From: Oscillospiraceae bacterium
GTDB lineage: Bacteria; Bacillota; Clostridia; UBA1381; UBA9506
Direction of reading: 5' to 3'
Assembly (NCBI GenBank): GCA_015068555.1
Contig: SVKI01000004.1
Span: 1-64,000 of the forward strand
DNA length: 64,000 nucleotides
This document shows positions 41,191 to 52,159 of the stretch, in pieces; within the stretch, counting starts at the first letter, position 1, and each line of letters starts with the position of its first letter. The position numbers and the translations under genes are program-made. Under the pieces are notes generated by a model. The model saw only the letters and a program-made list of their open reading frames with translations. It did not search any database and was not told the DNA's origin.

Positions 41191-44022
41191 ATGATGCCAA
41201 CGGATCAAATTTATATCAAAGGTGCCAAAGTGCATAATTTAAAAAATATTGATGTGACCATCCCGCGTGATAAGCTGGTTGTAATTACGGGTCTTTCCGG
41301 TTCCGGTAAATCGTCCCTTGCTTTTGACACGATCTATGCTGAGGGTCAGCGCCGCTATGTGGAATCTCTTTCAGCCTACGCGCGCCAGTTTTTAGGTCAG
41401 ATGGAAAAACCGGATGTGGAACTGATTGAAGGTCTTTCGCCAGCTATTAGTATTGATCAGAAAACCACGAGTAAAAACCCCCGTTCAACCGTGGGAACCG
41501 TAACGGAAATTTATGACTATTTGCGTCTTTTATACGCCCGAGTGGGCGTGCCCCACTGTCCCAAGTGCGGCAAAGAAATTCAAAAACAAAGCATTGACCA
41601 GATGATTGACCAGATTGCCAAGTTGGAAGAAGGCACGCGTTTTCAGGTGCTTGCGCCGGTGATTCGTGGCAAAAAGGGCGAACACCAAAAGTTTTTTGAA
41701 GATGCAAAACGAAGCGGCTTCGTGCGTGTTCGTGTAGATGGTATCATGTACGAACTCTCTGAAAAAATTGTGCCCGAAAAAAACAAAAAGCACACAATTG
41801 AAGTAGTGGTTGACCGTTTGGTTGTGCGCGATGAGTATCAAAAGCGATTGGCCGATTCATTAGAAACCGCATTAGAGCTTGCAGGTGGACTGGTCGTGAT
41901 TGATGTGATCGGTCAGGAAGAACTTCTCTTTAGCGAAAACTACGCCTGCGATGATTGCGGCATCAGTTTAGAAGAGCTGGCACCCCGCACCTTCTCCTTT
42001 AACAGTCCGTTCGGCGCCTGCCCGCACTGTGCCGGCTTGGGCCATCAGATGAAAATCGACCCTGACCTGATTTTAGACTATGATAAATCCATATCAGAAG
42101 GCGGCATTTTAGCCTCCGGCTGGGGAACTGTCAATAACAACGACAGCATCTCAAATATGTATATCACCGCTTTAGCGGAAGAATATGATTTTTCTTTAGA
42201 TACCAAAATCGGCGACCTACCGGCTGATGTTCTCGATGTTATTCTGTATGGTACTCGTGGCGAAAAACTGCAGCTTTCCTATAACCGCTCCTACGGTACA
42301 GCCTCCTACCGCGCCGCCTTTGAGGGTATAGTAAATAATTTGGAGCGCCGCTATAACGAAACAAATAATGAGCTGTTAAAAGCAGAATACGAAAAGATTA
42401 TGAGTTTTAAGGCTTGTCCGGCCTGTCATGGCAAGCGTTTAAAGCCGGAGCCTTTGGCTGTTACGGTCGGCGGTCTTAATATTTGGGAGCTTACGCAGTT
42501 ATCCATCAGGGATACGGTCGATTTTTTTGCTTCCTTGTCGCTTTCTGTGCGAGATATGTCTATCGCCCGGTTAATTTTAAAAGAAATCAATGCCCGTTTG
42601 GGCTTTTTGGTTGATGTAGGGCTTGATTATCTCACCCTGGCCCGCTCCTCCGGTACTTTATCCGGCGGCGAGGCGCAGCGCATCCGCCTGGCCACGCAAA
42701 TTGGTTCCAGCCTGATGGGCGTCCTGTATATTTTAGATGAGCCCTCCATTGGCCTGCATCAGCGAGATAATGATAAATTGCTTGCAACACTTAAGCGTCT
42801 GCGCGATTTGGGCAACACGTTGATTGTGGTGGAACACGATACTGATACCATGTATGCCGCCGACCATATTATTGACATCGGTCCCGGCGCTGGCGTACAC
42901 GGCGGACACGTAATCGCCGAAGGCAATGTAGAAGAGATCAAACAAAACAAAAATTCCATCACGGGCCAATATTTAAGTGGTGTCAAAAGCATTCCCGTCC
43001 CCCAAGGCAGACGGCCGGGTAACGGTCAATACCTCAAAATTTCCGGTGCTGCACAAAACAACCTAAAAAATATCGACGTGGATATTCCCTTAGGTACCTT
43101 CTGCGTTGTCACCGGTGTTTCCGGTTCCGGCAAATCGTCACTTGTTAATGAAATCATTCACAAGCATCTTGCCCGCGAATTAAACCGCGCCCATGTTGTG
43201 GGTGGTGCCGTAAAGCACATCGCCGGCATGGAACATTTAGACAAGGTGATTGATATTGACCAGTCGCCCATAGGCCGCACGCCCCGCTCTAACCCAGCTA
43301 CCTATACCGGCGTTTTCAGTGACATCCGCGATGTTTTTGCCTCTACCACAGAAGCCAAAATCCGTGGGTACAAGCCGGGTCGTTTCAGCTTTAACGTCAA
43401 AGGCGGACGGTGTGAATCCTGTTCCGGTGACGGCATCATTAAAATTGAAATGCATTTTCTGCCCGATATTTATGTGCCCTGCGAGGTTTGTAAAGGAAAG
43501 CGTTATAACCGCGAGACATTGGACATAAAATATAAAGGTAAGAACATCCATGAGGTGCTGGAGATGACGGCCGAAGAAGGTGTTGAGTTCTTTCAGAACC
43601 ATCCCAAAATCAAGCGCAAGCTGGAAACCTTGTGTGATGTGGGTCTTTCCTACATCAAAATCGGTCAACCCTCTACCCAGCTATCCGGCGGTGAAGCACA
43701 ACGCGTAAAGCTTGCCACAGAGCTTTCCCGCAGGGGTACCGGTAAAACCATGTATATTTTAGATGAGCCGACAACAGGCCTGCATACGGCCGATGTGCAT
43801 AAACTGTTGGAGGTTTTGCAGCGCCTGGTGGATGCAGGGAACACAGTCTTGGTGATTGAACATAATTTAGATGTCATTAAAAGTGCCGACCATGTGATTG
43901 ACTTAGGACCCGAAGGTGGCGATGCAGGCGGTGAAATTGTAGCCACCGGCACGCCGGAAGAAATTTGCAACTGCCCCAAATCCTACACCGGTCGATATTT
44001 AAAAAGAGAACTAAACCAATAA
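41191..44022 (+). CDS. uvrA: Excinuclease ABC subunit UvrA
   Basis: [41 protein letters not shown]; zinc-finger CxxC motifs; start ATGATG after AAAGGAG. Confidence 0.98.
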   Translation: MMPTDQIYIKGAKVHNLKNIDVTIPRDKLVVITGLSGSGKSSLAFDTIYAEGQRRYVESLSAYARQFLGQMEKPDVELIEGLSPAISIDQKTTSKNPRSTVGTVTEIYDYLRLLYARVGVPHCPKCGKEIQKQSIDQMIDQIAKLEEGTRFQVLAPVIRGKKGEHQKFFEDAKRSGFVRVRVDGIMYELSEKIVPEKNKKHTIEVVVDRLVVRDEYQKRLADSLETALELAGGLVVIDVIGQEELLFSENYACDDCGISLEELAPRTFSFNSPFGACPHCAGLGHQMKIDPDLILDYDKSISEGGILASGWGTVNNNDSISNMYITALAEEYDFSLDTKIGDLPADVLDVILYGTRGEKLQLSYNRSYGTASYRAAFEGIVNNLERRYNETNNELLKAEYEKIMSFKACPACHGKRLKPEPLAVTVGGLNIWELTQLSIRDTVDFFASLSLSVRDMSIARLILKEINARLGFLVDVGLDYLTLARSSGTLSGGEAQRIRLATQIGSSLMGVLYILDEPSIGLHQRDNDKLLATLKRLRDLGNTLIVVEHDTDTMYAADHIIDIGPGAGVHGGHVIAEGNVEEIKQNKNSITGQYLSGVKSIPVPQGRRPGNGQYLKISGAAQNNLKNIDVDIPLGTFCVVTGVSGSGKSSLVNEIIHKHLARELNRAHVVGGAVKHIAGMEHLDKVIDIDQSPIGRTPRSNPATYTGVFSDIRDVFASTTEAKIRGYKPGRFSFNVKGGRCESCSGDGIIKIEMHFLPDIYVPCEVCKGKRYNRETLDIKYKGKNIHEVLEMTAEEGVEFFQNHPKIKRKLETLCDVGLSYIKIGQPSTQLSGGEAQRVKLATELSRRGTGKTMYILDEPTTGLHTADVHKLLEVLQRLVDAGNTVLVIEHNLDVIKSADHVIDLGPEGGDAGGEIVATGTPEEICNCPKSYTGRYLKRELNQ

Positions 44023-44043
44023 GCTTTCAACAAGAGGTACGAT

Positions 44044-44751
44044 ATGAAACAAAAACATGCTTACGATTGTTTTGTCAGCTGCATTGTGGCCGCAGGCGGA
44101 AGCGGAACGAGAATGCAGGCCGATATAAACAAAATCTTTTTAGACATAAACGACATACCGATTTTAGCGCACACGCTGACGGTTTTAAACAACCATCCGG
44201 AAATTGACGAGCTGATTCTGGTAGCCGCTGAACGTGACATTCCCGGTTGCCGGGACATTCAGGAAGAATTTCATATTGATAAATTGCGTGTTATCAAACG
44301 TGGCGGAAAAACAAGGCAGGAATCCGTACAAAACGGTCTTGCTGAAGTGAGCGACACTGCCTCTATCGTTCTGATTCATGATGCAGCCCGTCCGCTTGTG
44401 ACCGCCAACGTCATCCAAAAGGTGATAGACGGCGTGAAAAAGCACGGTGCTGCAGCTGCCGGCGTCGCCTGCAAGAACACTTTAAAGGTTGTAGACGATG
44501 ACGGATTGATTACCGCCACACCTGACCGCAGCCATCTTTACGAAATTCAAACGCCGCAGGGTTTTAGGCGGGAATTGATTGTGGATGCACACGAGCAGGC
44601 AATAAAAGCCGGAATCATCGGCACAGACGACTGCTTTCTGGTGGAACAGATGCACCACCCTGTCGCCGTTACACAGGGAGACTATCAGAATATTAAAATC
44701 ACCACGCCGGAAGATATTTTGCTGGCAGAACAGATTTTAAACTACCGATAA
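44044..44751 (+). CDS. ispD: 2-C-methyl-D-erythritol 4-phosphate cytidylyltransferase
   Basis: [44 protein letters not shown]; followed by ispF. Confidence 0.94.
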   Translation: MKQKHAYDCFVSCIVAAGGSGTRMQADINKIFLDINDIPILAHTLTVLNNHPEIDELILVAAERDIPGCRDIQEEFHIDKLRVIKRGGKTRQESVQNGLAEVSDTASIVLIHDAARPLVTANVIQKVIDGVKKHGAAAAGVACKNTLKVVDDDGLITATPDRSHLYEIQTPQGFRRELIVDAHEQAIKAGIIGTDDCFLVEQMHHPVAVTQGDYQNIKITTPEDILLAEQILNYR

Positions 44752-44767
44752 GAAAGGAATACAGAGT

Positions 44768-45262
44768 ATGAATGTACGAATTGGTCACGGTTATGACGCA
44801 CACCGTTTTATAGAAGGCAGACCCCTCATACTGGGTGGCGTTCATGTCCCCCATGATACAGGTTTAGACGGCCACTCTGACGCTGACGTGTTGCTACACG
44901 CCATCATGGATGCCATGCTGGGTGCGGCCGCTTTGGGTGACATTGGCAAGCACTTTCCCGATACAGATGAACGCTACAAGGGTGCTGACAGTTTAGAACT
45001 GTTAAAGCACACCGCAAATCTTTTGTTTGAAAAGGGATATGCCCTGCAGAATGTAGACGCCACCGTCATTGCGCAAGCACCCAAGCTGGCACCTTACATA
45101 GAAGAAATGAGAGTGGCCATTGCAGGCGCTGTTCTGGCCCCTGTTTCTTCCGTTTCCGTCAAAGCAACAACAACGGAACATATGGGCTTTGAAGGTCGCG
45201 GAGAAGGAATCAGCTGTCACGCCGTTTGCTTGCTGAAAAATTTTAACACCCCAAGCACCTGA
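44768..45262 (+). CDS. ispF: 2-C-methyl-D-erythritol 2,4-cyclodiphosphate synthase
   Basis: [50 protein letters not shown]. Confidence 0.97.
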   Translation: MNVRIGHGYDAHRFIEGRPLILGGVHVPHDTGLDGHSDADVLLHAIMDAMLGAAALGDIGKHFPDTDERYKGADSLELLKHTANLLFEKGYALQNVDATVIAQAPKLAPYIEEMRVAIAGAVLAPVSSVSVKATTTEHMGFEGRGEGISCHAVCLLKNFNTPST

Positions 45263-45283
45263 TTACATATTACCTAGTCAAGC

Positions 45284-45328
45284 CACCCCTTACAGGGGTT
45301 TTTACAGGCTTAACCCCTGTAAGGGGTG
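45284..45328. terminator. Hairpin downstream of ispDF
   Basis: Perfect 17-bp arms CACCCCTTACAGGGGTT / AACCCCTGTAAGGGGTG, 11-nt loop. Confidence 0.55.
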
Positions 45329-45377
45329 CTGAATTATTTTATTGCATTACACGCACTGCAACTCGCAAACGGGTAAA

Positions 45378-45444
45378 GGCCCCCTTGCCTAATACCCGAA
45401 GGGCACGCGAGGGGGCTGGCAGCCGATAGGCTGACTGGGGGATT
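45378..45444. repeat. Dispersed intergenic repeat, copy 2 (opposite orientation to 1-130)
   Basis: GGCCCCCTTGCCTAATACCCGAAGGGCACGCGAGGGGGCTGGCAGCCGATAGGCTGACTGGGGGATT aligns with reverse complement of the right half of copy 1. Confidence 0.65.
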
Positions 45445-45653
45445 CAAAACGCAGAATATCAATCTCTTCACCGTCTACGGCGCCCCCCCCTAAAGGTGAA
45501 TTGAGCGAAGGTCAAGAGAGGCCACCCTGGGGTACCCTCTAGGCGAAGGAGGCTTCCTTTTGGGCTTGCTTAAAGCTTGCCCCCCTTATTGTTGCTCCGC
45601 TCATATTCCTTCCCCCGGTAGAACCGAGGTTTATTTCCACGCCTAAAGGCGCC

Positions 45654-45691
45654 AAAAAGCGAAACACCCCGCATGGGGTGTTTCGCTTTTT
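45654..45691. terminator. Strong bidirectional terminator
   Basis: AAAAAGCGAAACACCCC GCAT GGGGTGTTTCGCTTTTT. Confidence 0.85.
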
Positions 45692-45789
45692 CATTTCATT
45701 TTAAAAACCGATTTCAAAATACTGTTAATGAATTTGGGAAATCTGAGCACAACTACCTTCAAATCAAACACCTTCCTTTTATGTTCGCG

Positions 45790-45936
45790 CTAACTGCACA
45801 ACCAGCAAAAGGTGATAAACACAATCAGCAGCCCTTCTGTGACGACCAGACACACGGGCGGCAGTAGCATGCCGGCAAAAACACCGACACAAAAGGCCGT
45901 TGCAATCATGCTCCACAGTCTGTATTTACATCTCAA
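45790..45936 (-). CDS. Small (48 aa) hydrophobic membrane protein
   Basis: TTG start 7 nt after AAAGGAGG; MRCKYRLWSMIATAFCVGVFAGMLLPPVCLVVTEGLLIVFITFCWLCS; absent from the supplied ORF track. Confidence 0.7.
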   Translation of the reverse strand: MRCKYRLWSMIATAFCVGVFAGMLLPPVCLVVTEGLLIVFITFCWLCS

Positions 45937-46094
45937 AGAACCGCCTCCTTTTGCCCTATACTGCATCATATGTCATAAGGCTTTTATGTGTGACAGTAAA
46001 CCGCACATGCACCTTGATTTTTTTCCCGTTAAGTGATACAATTTTTATACGAATGAAAGCATACTAAACCAAGATAGTAACTGCGAGGTGTAAA

Positions 46095-48059
46095 ATGGAT
46101 TTTCAATTGGTTTCCGAATATAAGCCCATGGGCGATCAGATTCAGGCCATTGACGAACTTTCTTCCGGCATTTTAGAAGGCAAAAAGGAACAAATTTTAT
46201 TAGGTGTTACCGGTTCCGGCAAAACCTTTACCATGGCCAATGTGATTCAAAAGGTCAACCGTCCCACTCTTGTTTTAGCCCATAACAAAATATTAGCCTC
46301 TCAGCTTTGTGCGGAGTTTAAAGAATTCTTTCCAAACAATGCGGTAGAGTTTTTTGTTTCCTATTATGATTATTATCAGCCCGAAGCCTACATTCCCGCA
46401 ACGGATACCTATATCGAAAAGGACTCTTCCGTGAATGATGAGATTGACAAATTGCGCCACAGTGCAACGGCTGCCCTGTTTGAGCGCAGAGATGTCATCA
46501 TCGTTTCCAGCGTTTCCTGCATTTACGGATTGGGCGACCCCATCGACTATAATGAACTGGTCATTTCTCTGCGTCCCGGCATGGTTAAACCCATGGAAGA
46601 AATTCTGAAAAAATTAGTAGATATCCAATTTGAACGAAACGACATAAACTTCGTCAGAGGTAAGTTCCGCGTGCGCGGCGATGTTTTGGAAATCTTCCCT
46701 GCCAGCACCTCAGAGCACGCCATACGCGTCGAGTTTTTCGGCGATGAAATTGACCGCATCAGCGAAATTGATGTGCTGACCGGCGAAATTTTAGGCGTTC
46801 GCAAGCACGTGGCCATTTACCCCGCCTCCCACTATGTCACAACACCGGAAAAACGCGAACGGGCCATTCGTTCCATTGAAGAAGAGTTAGAACAAAGAAT
46901 CCGCTATTTTAAAGAGCATGACATGCTGCTGGAAGCACAGCGCATTGAGCAACGCACCAATTATGATATGGAAATGATGCGTGAAATTGGCTTTTGCCAG
47001 GGCATTGAAAACTATTCCCTCCACATCAGCGGTCGCGAGCCGGGTTCGGCACCCTTTACCCTGCTCGACTATTTCCCCGATGATTTCTTGCTGGTTGTGG
47101 ATGAATCACATGTTACCATTCCCCAGGTTCGAGCCATGTATCACGGTGACCGTTCCCGCAAGGAAGCACTTGTCAACTTTGGCTTCCGTCTGCCTTCAGC
47201 CTTTGATAACAGGCCCCTTAACTTTGATGAATTTAACAGCCGTTTAAATCAGGTGGTCTATGTCAGCGCCACACCTGCCGATTATGAAAGAGAGCGTGCA
47301 AGCCACATTGCAGAACAGGTCATCCGCCCCACCGGTCTTTTGGATCCGGAAATTTCTGTGAGACCCACAAAGGGGCAAATTGACGATTTGATTGAGGAAA
47401 TTCATCACCAAACCGAGCGCGGTGATAAAACCTTAATCACAACGCTGACCAAGAAAATGGCAGAAGACTTAACCGATTATCTGCGCGAGATGGATATTAA
47501 GGTGAAATATCTGCATTCCGAAATCAAAACCTTTGAGAGAATGGAAATCGTGCGTGATTTGCGTGCCGGCTTATTTGATGTTTTGGTGGGCATCAACCTT
47601 CTGCGTGAAGGTCTTGACATCCCCGAGGTTTCCTTAATTGCTATTTTAGATGCAGATAAAGAAGGATTTTTGCGCTCCGAGACCTCTCTGATACAAACCA
47701 TTGGACGCGCCGCCAGAAACGAAAACGGCCGCGTGATTTTATACGCTGACGAAGTAACAGGGTCTATGCAACGCGCCATGGATGAAACCAAACGGCGCCG
47801 CAAAAAACAAGCAGACTATAACGAAGCACACGGCATCACGCCCAAAACCATACAAAAAGGCATCCGCGATGTTCTTTCTGCCACCGATACAGCGCCCGAT
47901 ACCTCTGTAAAACAGCTTACACCTGATAAGGCTATGGACATCAATCTGCAAATCGAGCTTTTGGCTGAACAAATGAAGCTGGCAGCTTCTGAACTTCGCT
48001 TTGAAGATGCGGCCAAACTGCGTGACAAAATACGCACCCTGTCTGCTAAACAAAAATAA
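46095..48059 (+). CDS. uvrB: Excinuclease ABC subunit UvrB
   Basis: [43 protein letters not shown]-terminal UVR domain. Confidence 0.98.
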   Translation: MDFQLVSEYKPMGDQIQAIDELSSGILEGKKEQILLGVTGSGKTFTMANVIQKVNRPTLVLAHNKILASQLCAEFKEFFPNNAVEFFVSYYDYYQPEAYIPATDTYIEKDSSVNDEIDKLRHSATAALFERRDVIIVSSVSCIYGLGDPIDYNELVISLRPGMVKPMEEILKKLVDIQFERNDINFVRGKFRVRGDVLEIFPASTSEHAIRVEFFGDEIDRISEIDVLTGEILGVRKHVAIYPASHYVTTPEKRERAIRSIEEELEQRIRYFKEHDMLLEAQRIEQRTNYDMEMMREIGFCQGIENYSLHISGREPGSAPFTLLDYFPDDFLLVVDESHVTIPQVRAMYHGDRSRKEALVNFGFRLPSAFDNRPLNFDEFNSRLNQVVYVSATPADYERERASHIAEQVIRPTGLLDPEISVRPTKGQIDDLIEEIHHQTERGDKTLITTLTKKMAEDLTDYLREMDIKVKYLHSEIKTFERMEIVRDLRAGLFDVLVGINLLREGLDIPEVSLIAILDADKEGFLRSETSLIQTIGRAARNENGRVILYADEVTGSMQRAMDETKRRRKKQADYNEAHGITPKTIQKGIRDVLSATDTAPDTSVKQLTPDKAMDINLQIELLAEQMKLAASELRFEDAAKLRDKIRTLSAKQK

Positions 48060-48076
48060 TTTTTCTTTTCCAATGC

Positions 48077-48105
48077 TTGCAAAACGTCAAGAAACATAAT
48101 ATAAT
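48077..48105 (+). promoter_or_regulatory. Promoter of the cysteine-synthase-like gene
   Basis: TTGCAA - 17 nt - TATAAT. Confidence 0.6.
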
Positions 48106-48144
48106 AATAGAGTTAAAAAATCATCATGTTATGAGGAATGAATC

Positions 48145-49155
48145 ATGGAACAGACAATTTTAGAGCGCTTTTCGGCCATCTCCCCGTTAATCGGCAACAC
48201 ACCTCTTTTGGAAATCGCCTTTACCTATCATGGCGAACTGAGAAAAGTGTATGCCAAAGCAGAATACTATAATTTAACAGGCAGTATCAAAGACCGAGTA
48301 GCGCATTATATATTAAAAAAGGCCTACGAAACAGGTAGCATCGCCCCCGGTGACACCATTGCCGAGGCGACCAGCGGTAATACGGGTATATCCTTCTCGG
48401 CCATCGGCCGCTATCTGGGTCACCCTGTTAAGATTTACATGCCTGATTGGATGAGCCGCGAACGCATTAATTTAATGGAAAGCTTCGGCGCCAAGGTGCG
48501 TTTGGTTTCCCACGAAGAAGGCGGATTTTTAGGTTCTATTAAAATGACAGAAGAATATGCACAAAAAGAAGGCGCCTTCCTGCCCTGTCAGTTCAGCAAT
48601 GAGGATAACACCGCAGTGCACGAAGAAACCACCGGCGCTGAGATTGTCAAGCAGCTTAGCTCTTTAGGCCTCACCGCTGACGGATTTGTCGCCGGCGTCG
48701 GCACAGGCGGCACGGTAATGGGCATCACACGCGCCCTCAGAAAAGCCAATCCGGGTTGCGCGGCGTTTCCCTTGGAACCCTCCAATTCGCCGACCCTTTC
48801 CACAGGCTATAAGGTAGGCAAACACCGTATTTACGGCATTTCGGATGAATTTATTCCGGATATTTTAAAAATGAATGAAATGACGAAAATTGTTTCCGTT
48901 GATGACAGCGACGCCATCTGCATGGCAAGACTTTTATCCGAAACCTTAGGCATTGGCGTGGGTGTTTCCTCCGGTGCTAACTTCTTAGGCTGCGTGTTGG
49001 CTCAGGAGCATCTGGGTAAAGATGCCGTAGTGGCCACAGTTTTTGCTGATGATAATAAAAAATACCTTTCCACCGACTATGCCAAACCGTTAGACATACA
49101 GGATGGAATGCTTTCAAAAAACATTTGCTTGACCGGCGTTCGTGTGATTCGATGA
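48145..49155 (+). CDS. PLP-dependent cysteine synthase family protein
   Basis: ISPLIGNTPLLEI, NLTGSIKDRVAHYILKKA, EATSGNTGISFSAIGRYLG, GVGTGGTVMGITRALR. Confidence 0.9.
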   Translation: MEQTILERFSAISPLIGNTPLLEIAFTYHGELRKVYAKAEYYNLTGSIKDRVAHYILKKAYETGSIAPGDTIAEATSGNTGISFSAIGRYLGHPVKIYMPDWMSRERINLMESFGAKVRLVSHEEGGFLGSIKMTEEYAQKEGAFLPCQFSNEDNTAVHEETTGAEIVKQLSSLGLTADGFVAGVGTGGTVMGITRALRKANPGCAAFPLEPSNSPTLSTGYKVGKHRIYGISDEFIPDILKMNEMTKIVSVDDSDAICMARLLSETLGIGVGVSSGANFLGCVLAQEHLGKDAVVATVFADDNKKYLSTDYAKPLDIQDGMLSKNICLTGVRVIR

Positions 49156-49268
49156 ATAAATTTTTAAGTTTTTATAAATAACAAGCATGATTCACAATTT
49201 ATTCATATCAAGGTCATAATTATCTTGTATGATACAATTACAAGATAAAATTCAGGGAGGTAAAACCT

Positions 49269-50633
49269 ATGAATGAATTTCAGGATTACTATAATAACGA
49301 AAATGAAAGTGAAAACGAAACACAATGGTATCGGGATGATTATGAAACAGCCGTAAAAAATGCTGTACCGAAAGATAAAGCAATTTCGCTTTATGTGCCA
49401 AAGGTAAAACGCCATCGGCTCTTTTTTAGAAATCCCGCTGTTGTTGCCGTTATCAGTTCCCTTTTAACCTGTGCACTTTGTTTGGGCGTTTTCTCCATCA
49501 GTATGTCTGCCAAAAAAACGACACCTTTGCTACCCCAAAGCCATTCTGCAGGCCTTACAACCGTTAAAAACAACGGTGAAAATGGTGATATCTCGCAGGC
49601 AGTCAATACACATTCCGGCAATATCTTATCCATTCCCGAAGTATATGATAAAGCGTCTCCGGCCGTTGTCAGCATTTTAAGCGCTTCACAAAACGGAAAC
49701 TACATTCAGCCCCAAAGCACGATGAGCAGCGGTTCAGGTGTTATTATTCGCGAAGACGGCTATATTGTAACTAATAACCACGTGATTGAAGGCGCTTCTT
49801 CTATCACCGTACAAACCATTGCCGGCCAAAGTTTTGAAGCCAGTCTTGTTGGTGCCGACGAACGCACAGACCTGGCTGTTTTAAAGGTAAAGAGCGATCA
49901 GGCACTTCCCTATGCTGAGCTCGGCGATTCTTCAGAAATCCGCGTTGGCGACATGGCACTTGCAATTGGTAACCCCCTGCGTGAAGAGCTTGCCGGTACG
50001 TTAACCGTCGGCTATATCAGCGCCATCAACCGTAGCATGATTATCGACGACAAGCAAATGACGATGCTGCAAACTGATGCTGCTATCAATCCAGGCAACT
50101 CCGGTGGTGCGCTGCTTAATATGTACGGCCAGTTAATCGGCATTAACACTGCAAAATCCACAGGCTATGATGTGGAAGGTTTAGGCTTTGCCATTCCCAT
50201 TAATGATGCAAAACCCATTATCGAGTCTATTATGGAGCACGGTTATGTAACCGGCCGTCCTCTCATTGGTATTGGCGGTCTTTCCGTGACGGAAGCGATT
50301 GCTAAAGCAAACGACTTACCCATCGGTGTTTATGTAAAGGAAATTACACCCTTTGGTGCTGCTGAGCGTGCCGGCCTTCAGTTGGGCGATGTGATTACCG
50401 AATTTGACGGCAAAAAGGTTGAAACCATTGACGACATCAATGAAATTAAAAACACCCACGCTGTTGGCGATACCATCAAAGTGAAATATGTTCGTTCCGG
50501 CATCACAAAAGAAACAAAACTGACGTTGTTAGAAGAAAAGCCACAAACTGAAAAAAAGGAACAAAAACAACAGGCACAAACGCCTTCAATTCCGCAGATT
50601 CCTTCTGATTTCTTCAGTTGGTTCGGTTGGTAA
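49269..50633 (+). CDS. HtrA/DegP-like membrane-anchored serine protease with PDZ domain
   Basis: VTNNHVIEGA (His), DLAVLKV (Asp), AINPGNSGGALLN (Ser), C-terminal PDZ. Confidence 0.95.
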   Translation: MNEFQDYYNNENESENETQWYRDDYETAVKNAVPKDKAISLYVPKVKRHRLFFRNPAVVAVISSLLTCALCLGVFSISMSAKKTTPLLPQSHSAGLTTVKNNGENGDISQAVNTHSGNILSIPEVYDKASPAVVSILSASQNGNYIQPQSTMSSGSGVIIREDGYIVTNNHVIEGASSITVQTIAGQSFEASLVGADERTDLAVLKVKSDQALPYAELGDSSEIRVGDMALAIGNPLREELAGTLTVGYISAINRSMIIDDKQMTMLQTDAAINPGNSGGALLNMYGQLIGINTAKSTGYDVEGLGFAIPINDAKPIIESIMEHGYVTGRPLIGIGGLSVTEAIAKANDLPIGVYVKEITPFGAAERAGLQLGDVITEFDGKKVETIDDINEIKNTHAVGDTIKVKYVRSGITKETKLTLLEEKPQTEKKEQKQQAQTPSIPQIPSDFFSWFGW

Positions 50634-50682
50634 AGCATAATAAAGGGGCCGTAGCAAAATGCTACGGCCCCTTTATTATGCT
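50634..50682. terminator. Bidirectional terminator between convergent genes
   Basis: Perfect 22-bp arms AGCATAATAAAGGGGCCGTAGC / GCTACGGCCCCTTTATTATGCT, 5-nt loop. Confidence 0.9.
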
Positions 50683-51542
50683 TCTATGCTTTTTGCTGCT
50701 GTTATAACAGCTTCCTCTGAGATATCACATGCCAGTTGAAACACGGGTACCTTTTGCAGAATCTCTTCGATTCTGTCTAACGCTTCTGATGCAAGCTCTG
50801 AAACAACAGGCTTCCTGACGGCATCATAGATGCGCCATACAGCCTCAATCGGTTCCATTTTCGTCAGGCTGCAGGTTTTCCCGCGCTTTAAAAAGATAAT
50901 AGCTTTAAGCGGTACGCTGACGTTTGTATTAATGGAATTTTTACCGCTCCAGGGCGTTCCGCACAAAAGCGGTTCTCCGTTTTCTATGCGGATAACAGGC
51001 ATATCATCATTTACAATCACCGTACCCGGCTTATATGTTTTCCACAACTCTGTGTGCGTTGATTTCCCCGTTCCCGAGGGAGCAGAAAATAAAACTCCCT
51101 TTCCGTCATAGGCTAAAGATGATGCATGAATCACCAGACCACCCTGCTGCAACACAGCATATTTTAAAACCTCACCCATCAGATGATACGGTCTTTTTTC
51201 CACATCAAGAGACAGCATCTGCATAGGGCAAAACCACGCCTCAACCTTGGAAAACCCATTACTCATACGAACCAGATTGATAATCTCTTTTGAAATCACA
51301 TCTGCCTGGTCTACAAAGGCATACCCACCGTCTGACATGCGATACCAACGGCGTGCATGAATCTCCGTTACCAGTTCACCTTCCGGTTCGGGCAATCCTA
51401 AACAATTAAAATGAAAAGTAAAGTGAATATCGGCCTGCTCTACCGGCTCTGATTCATACGCTTTAAGCGCTTTTAAAGAAGCCTCGTCTAGACCTTCTTC
51501 ACAACACAGGGTAAAGCCTGCAATTTTATAATAAAATGACAT
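50676..51542 (-). CDS. HPr-kinase-like P-loop protein of unknown function
   Basis: GKGVLFSAPSGTGKSTHTELWKTYKPGTVIVNDDMPVIRIENGEPLLCGTPWSGK; start at MSFYYKIAGF. Confidence 0.75.
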   Translation of the reverse strand: MSFYYKIAGFTLCCEEGLDEASLKALKAYESEPVEQADIHFTFHFNCLGLPEPEGELVTEIHARRWYRMSDGGYAFVDQADVISKEIINLVRMSNGFSKVEAWFCPMQMLSLDVEKRPYHLMGEVLKYAVLQQGGLVIHASSLAYDGKGVLFSAPSGTGKSTHTELWKTYKPGTVIVNDDMPVIRIENGEPLLCGTPWSGKNSINTNVSVPLKAIIFLKRGKTCSLTKMEPIEAVWRIYDAVRKPVVSELASEALDRIEEILQKVPVFQLACDISEEAVITAAKSIEA

Positions 51543-51687
51543 AAGATTTCCATAACCTTTCTGCCTGTAATCATGTTTTATTGTACCATTTCGACAGGAG
51601 GTTGTCAATCTTCTTTTTCATCTCTCACCTCTAATTTAACAAGACCTGTTTTAAATCATAATTTTTTCATTTCTTTTGTAATTTTTC

Positions 51688-51716
51688 TTGACAAATAAAA
51701 AAATTGCGTGTATAAT
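51688..51716 (+). promoter_or_regulatory. Consensus sigma-A promoter of ylxM-ffh-rpsP-khpA
   Basis: Exact TTGACA - 17 nt - TATAAT. Confidence 0.88.
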
Positions 51717-51769
51717 AGAATAGGTGTGTAGGTTATAACCTTTACACAGTAAAAACAGGAGTGAATGGC

Positions 51770-52138
51770 ATGAGCAAAGATTTAAGCATTGCAATGCTCT
51801 ACGATTTCTATGGCGAACTGCTGACGCCAAAGCAAGCACAAGCCATCGACTTATATTATAATGAAGATTTATCTTTAGCAGAAATTGCTGAGCCTTTGGG
51901 TATTTCCCGTCAAGGCGTGCGTGATGCCATCAAGCGTGGCGAAAAGCTGCTTTTTTCAATGGAAGAAAGGCTTGGCTTGGTAAACCGCTTTATGAATTTA
52001 GCTGAGCAAATGGAAGAAATCATCGAAGATGTTTCATCTATGCGCAAATATGAGAGCATGTATGTCCATTCGAAACCACTTTCTGAATCGTTAAAATCAC
52101 TCGAAGAGCAGTTAAAAGCTTTAACCGAGGAGCTATAA
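51770..52138 (+). CDS. ylxM: YlxM-type HTH protein linked to signal recognition particle
   Basis: FYGELLTPKQAQAIDLYYNEDLSLAEIAEPLGISRQGVRDAIKRGE; upstream of ffh. Confidence 0.93.
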   Translation: MSKDLSIAMLYDFYGELLTPKQAQAIDLYYNEDLSLAEIAEPLGISRQGVRDAIKRGEKLLFSMEERLGLVNRFMNLAEQMEEIIEDVSSMRKYESMYVHSKPLSESLKSLEEQLKALTEEL

Positions 52139-52159
52139 TAAAAAAGGAGGCCATGACAG

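Noticed and set aside
45673-46036. Plus-strand ORFs of 64 and 74 aa between ispF and uvrB
   Set aside because: No RBS and unlike any protein; the opposite strand carries the well-supported 48-aa small protein instead.
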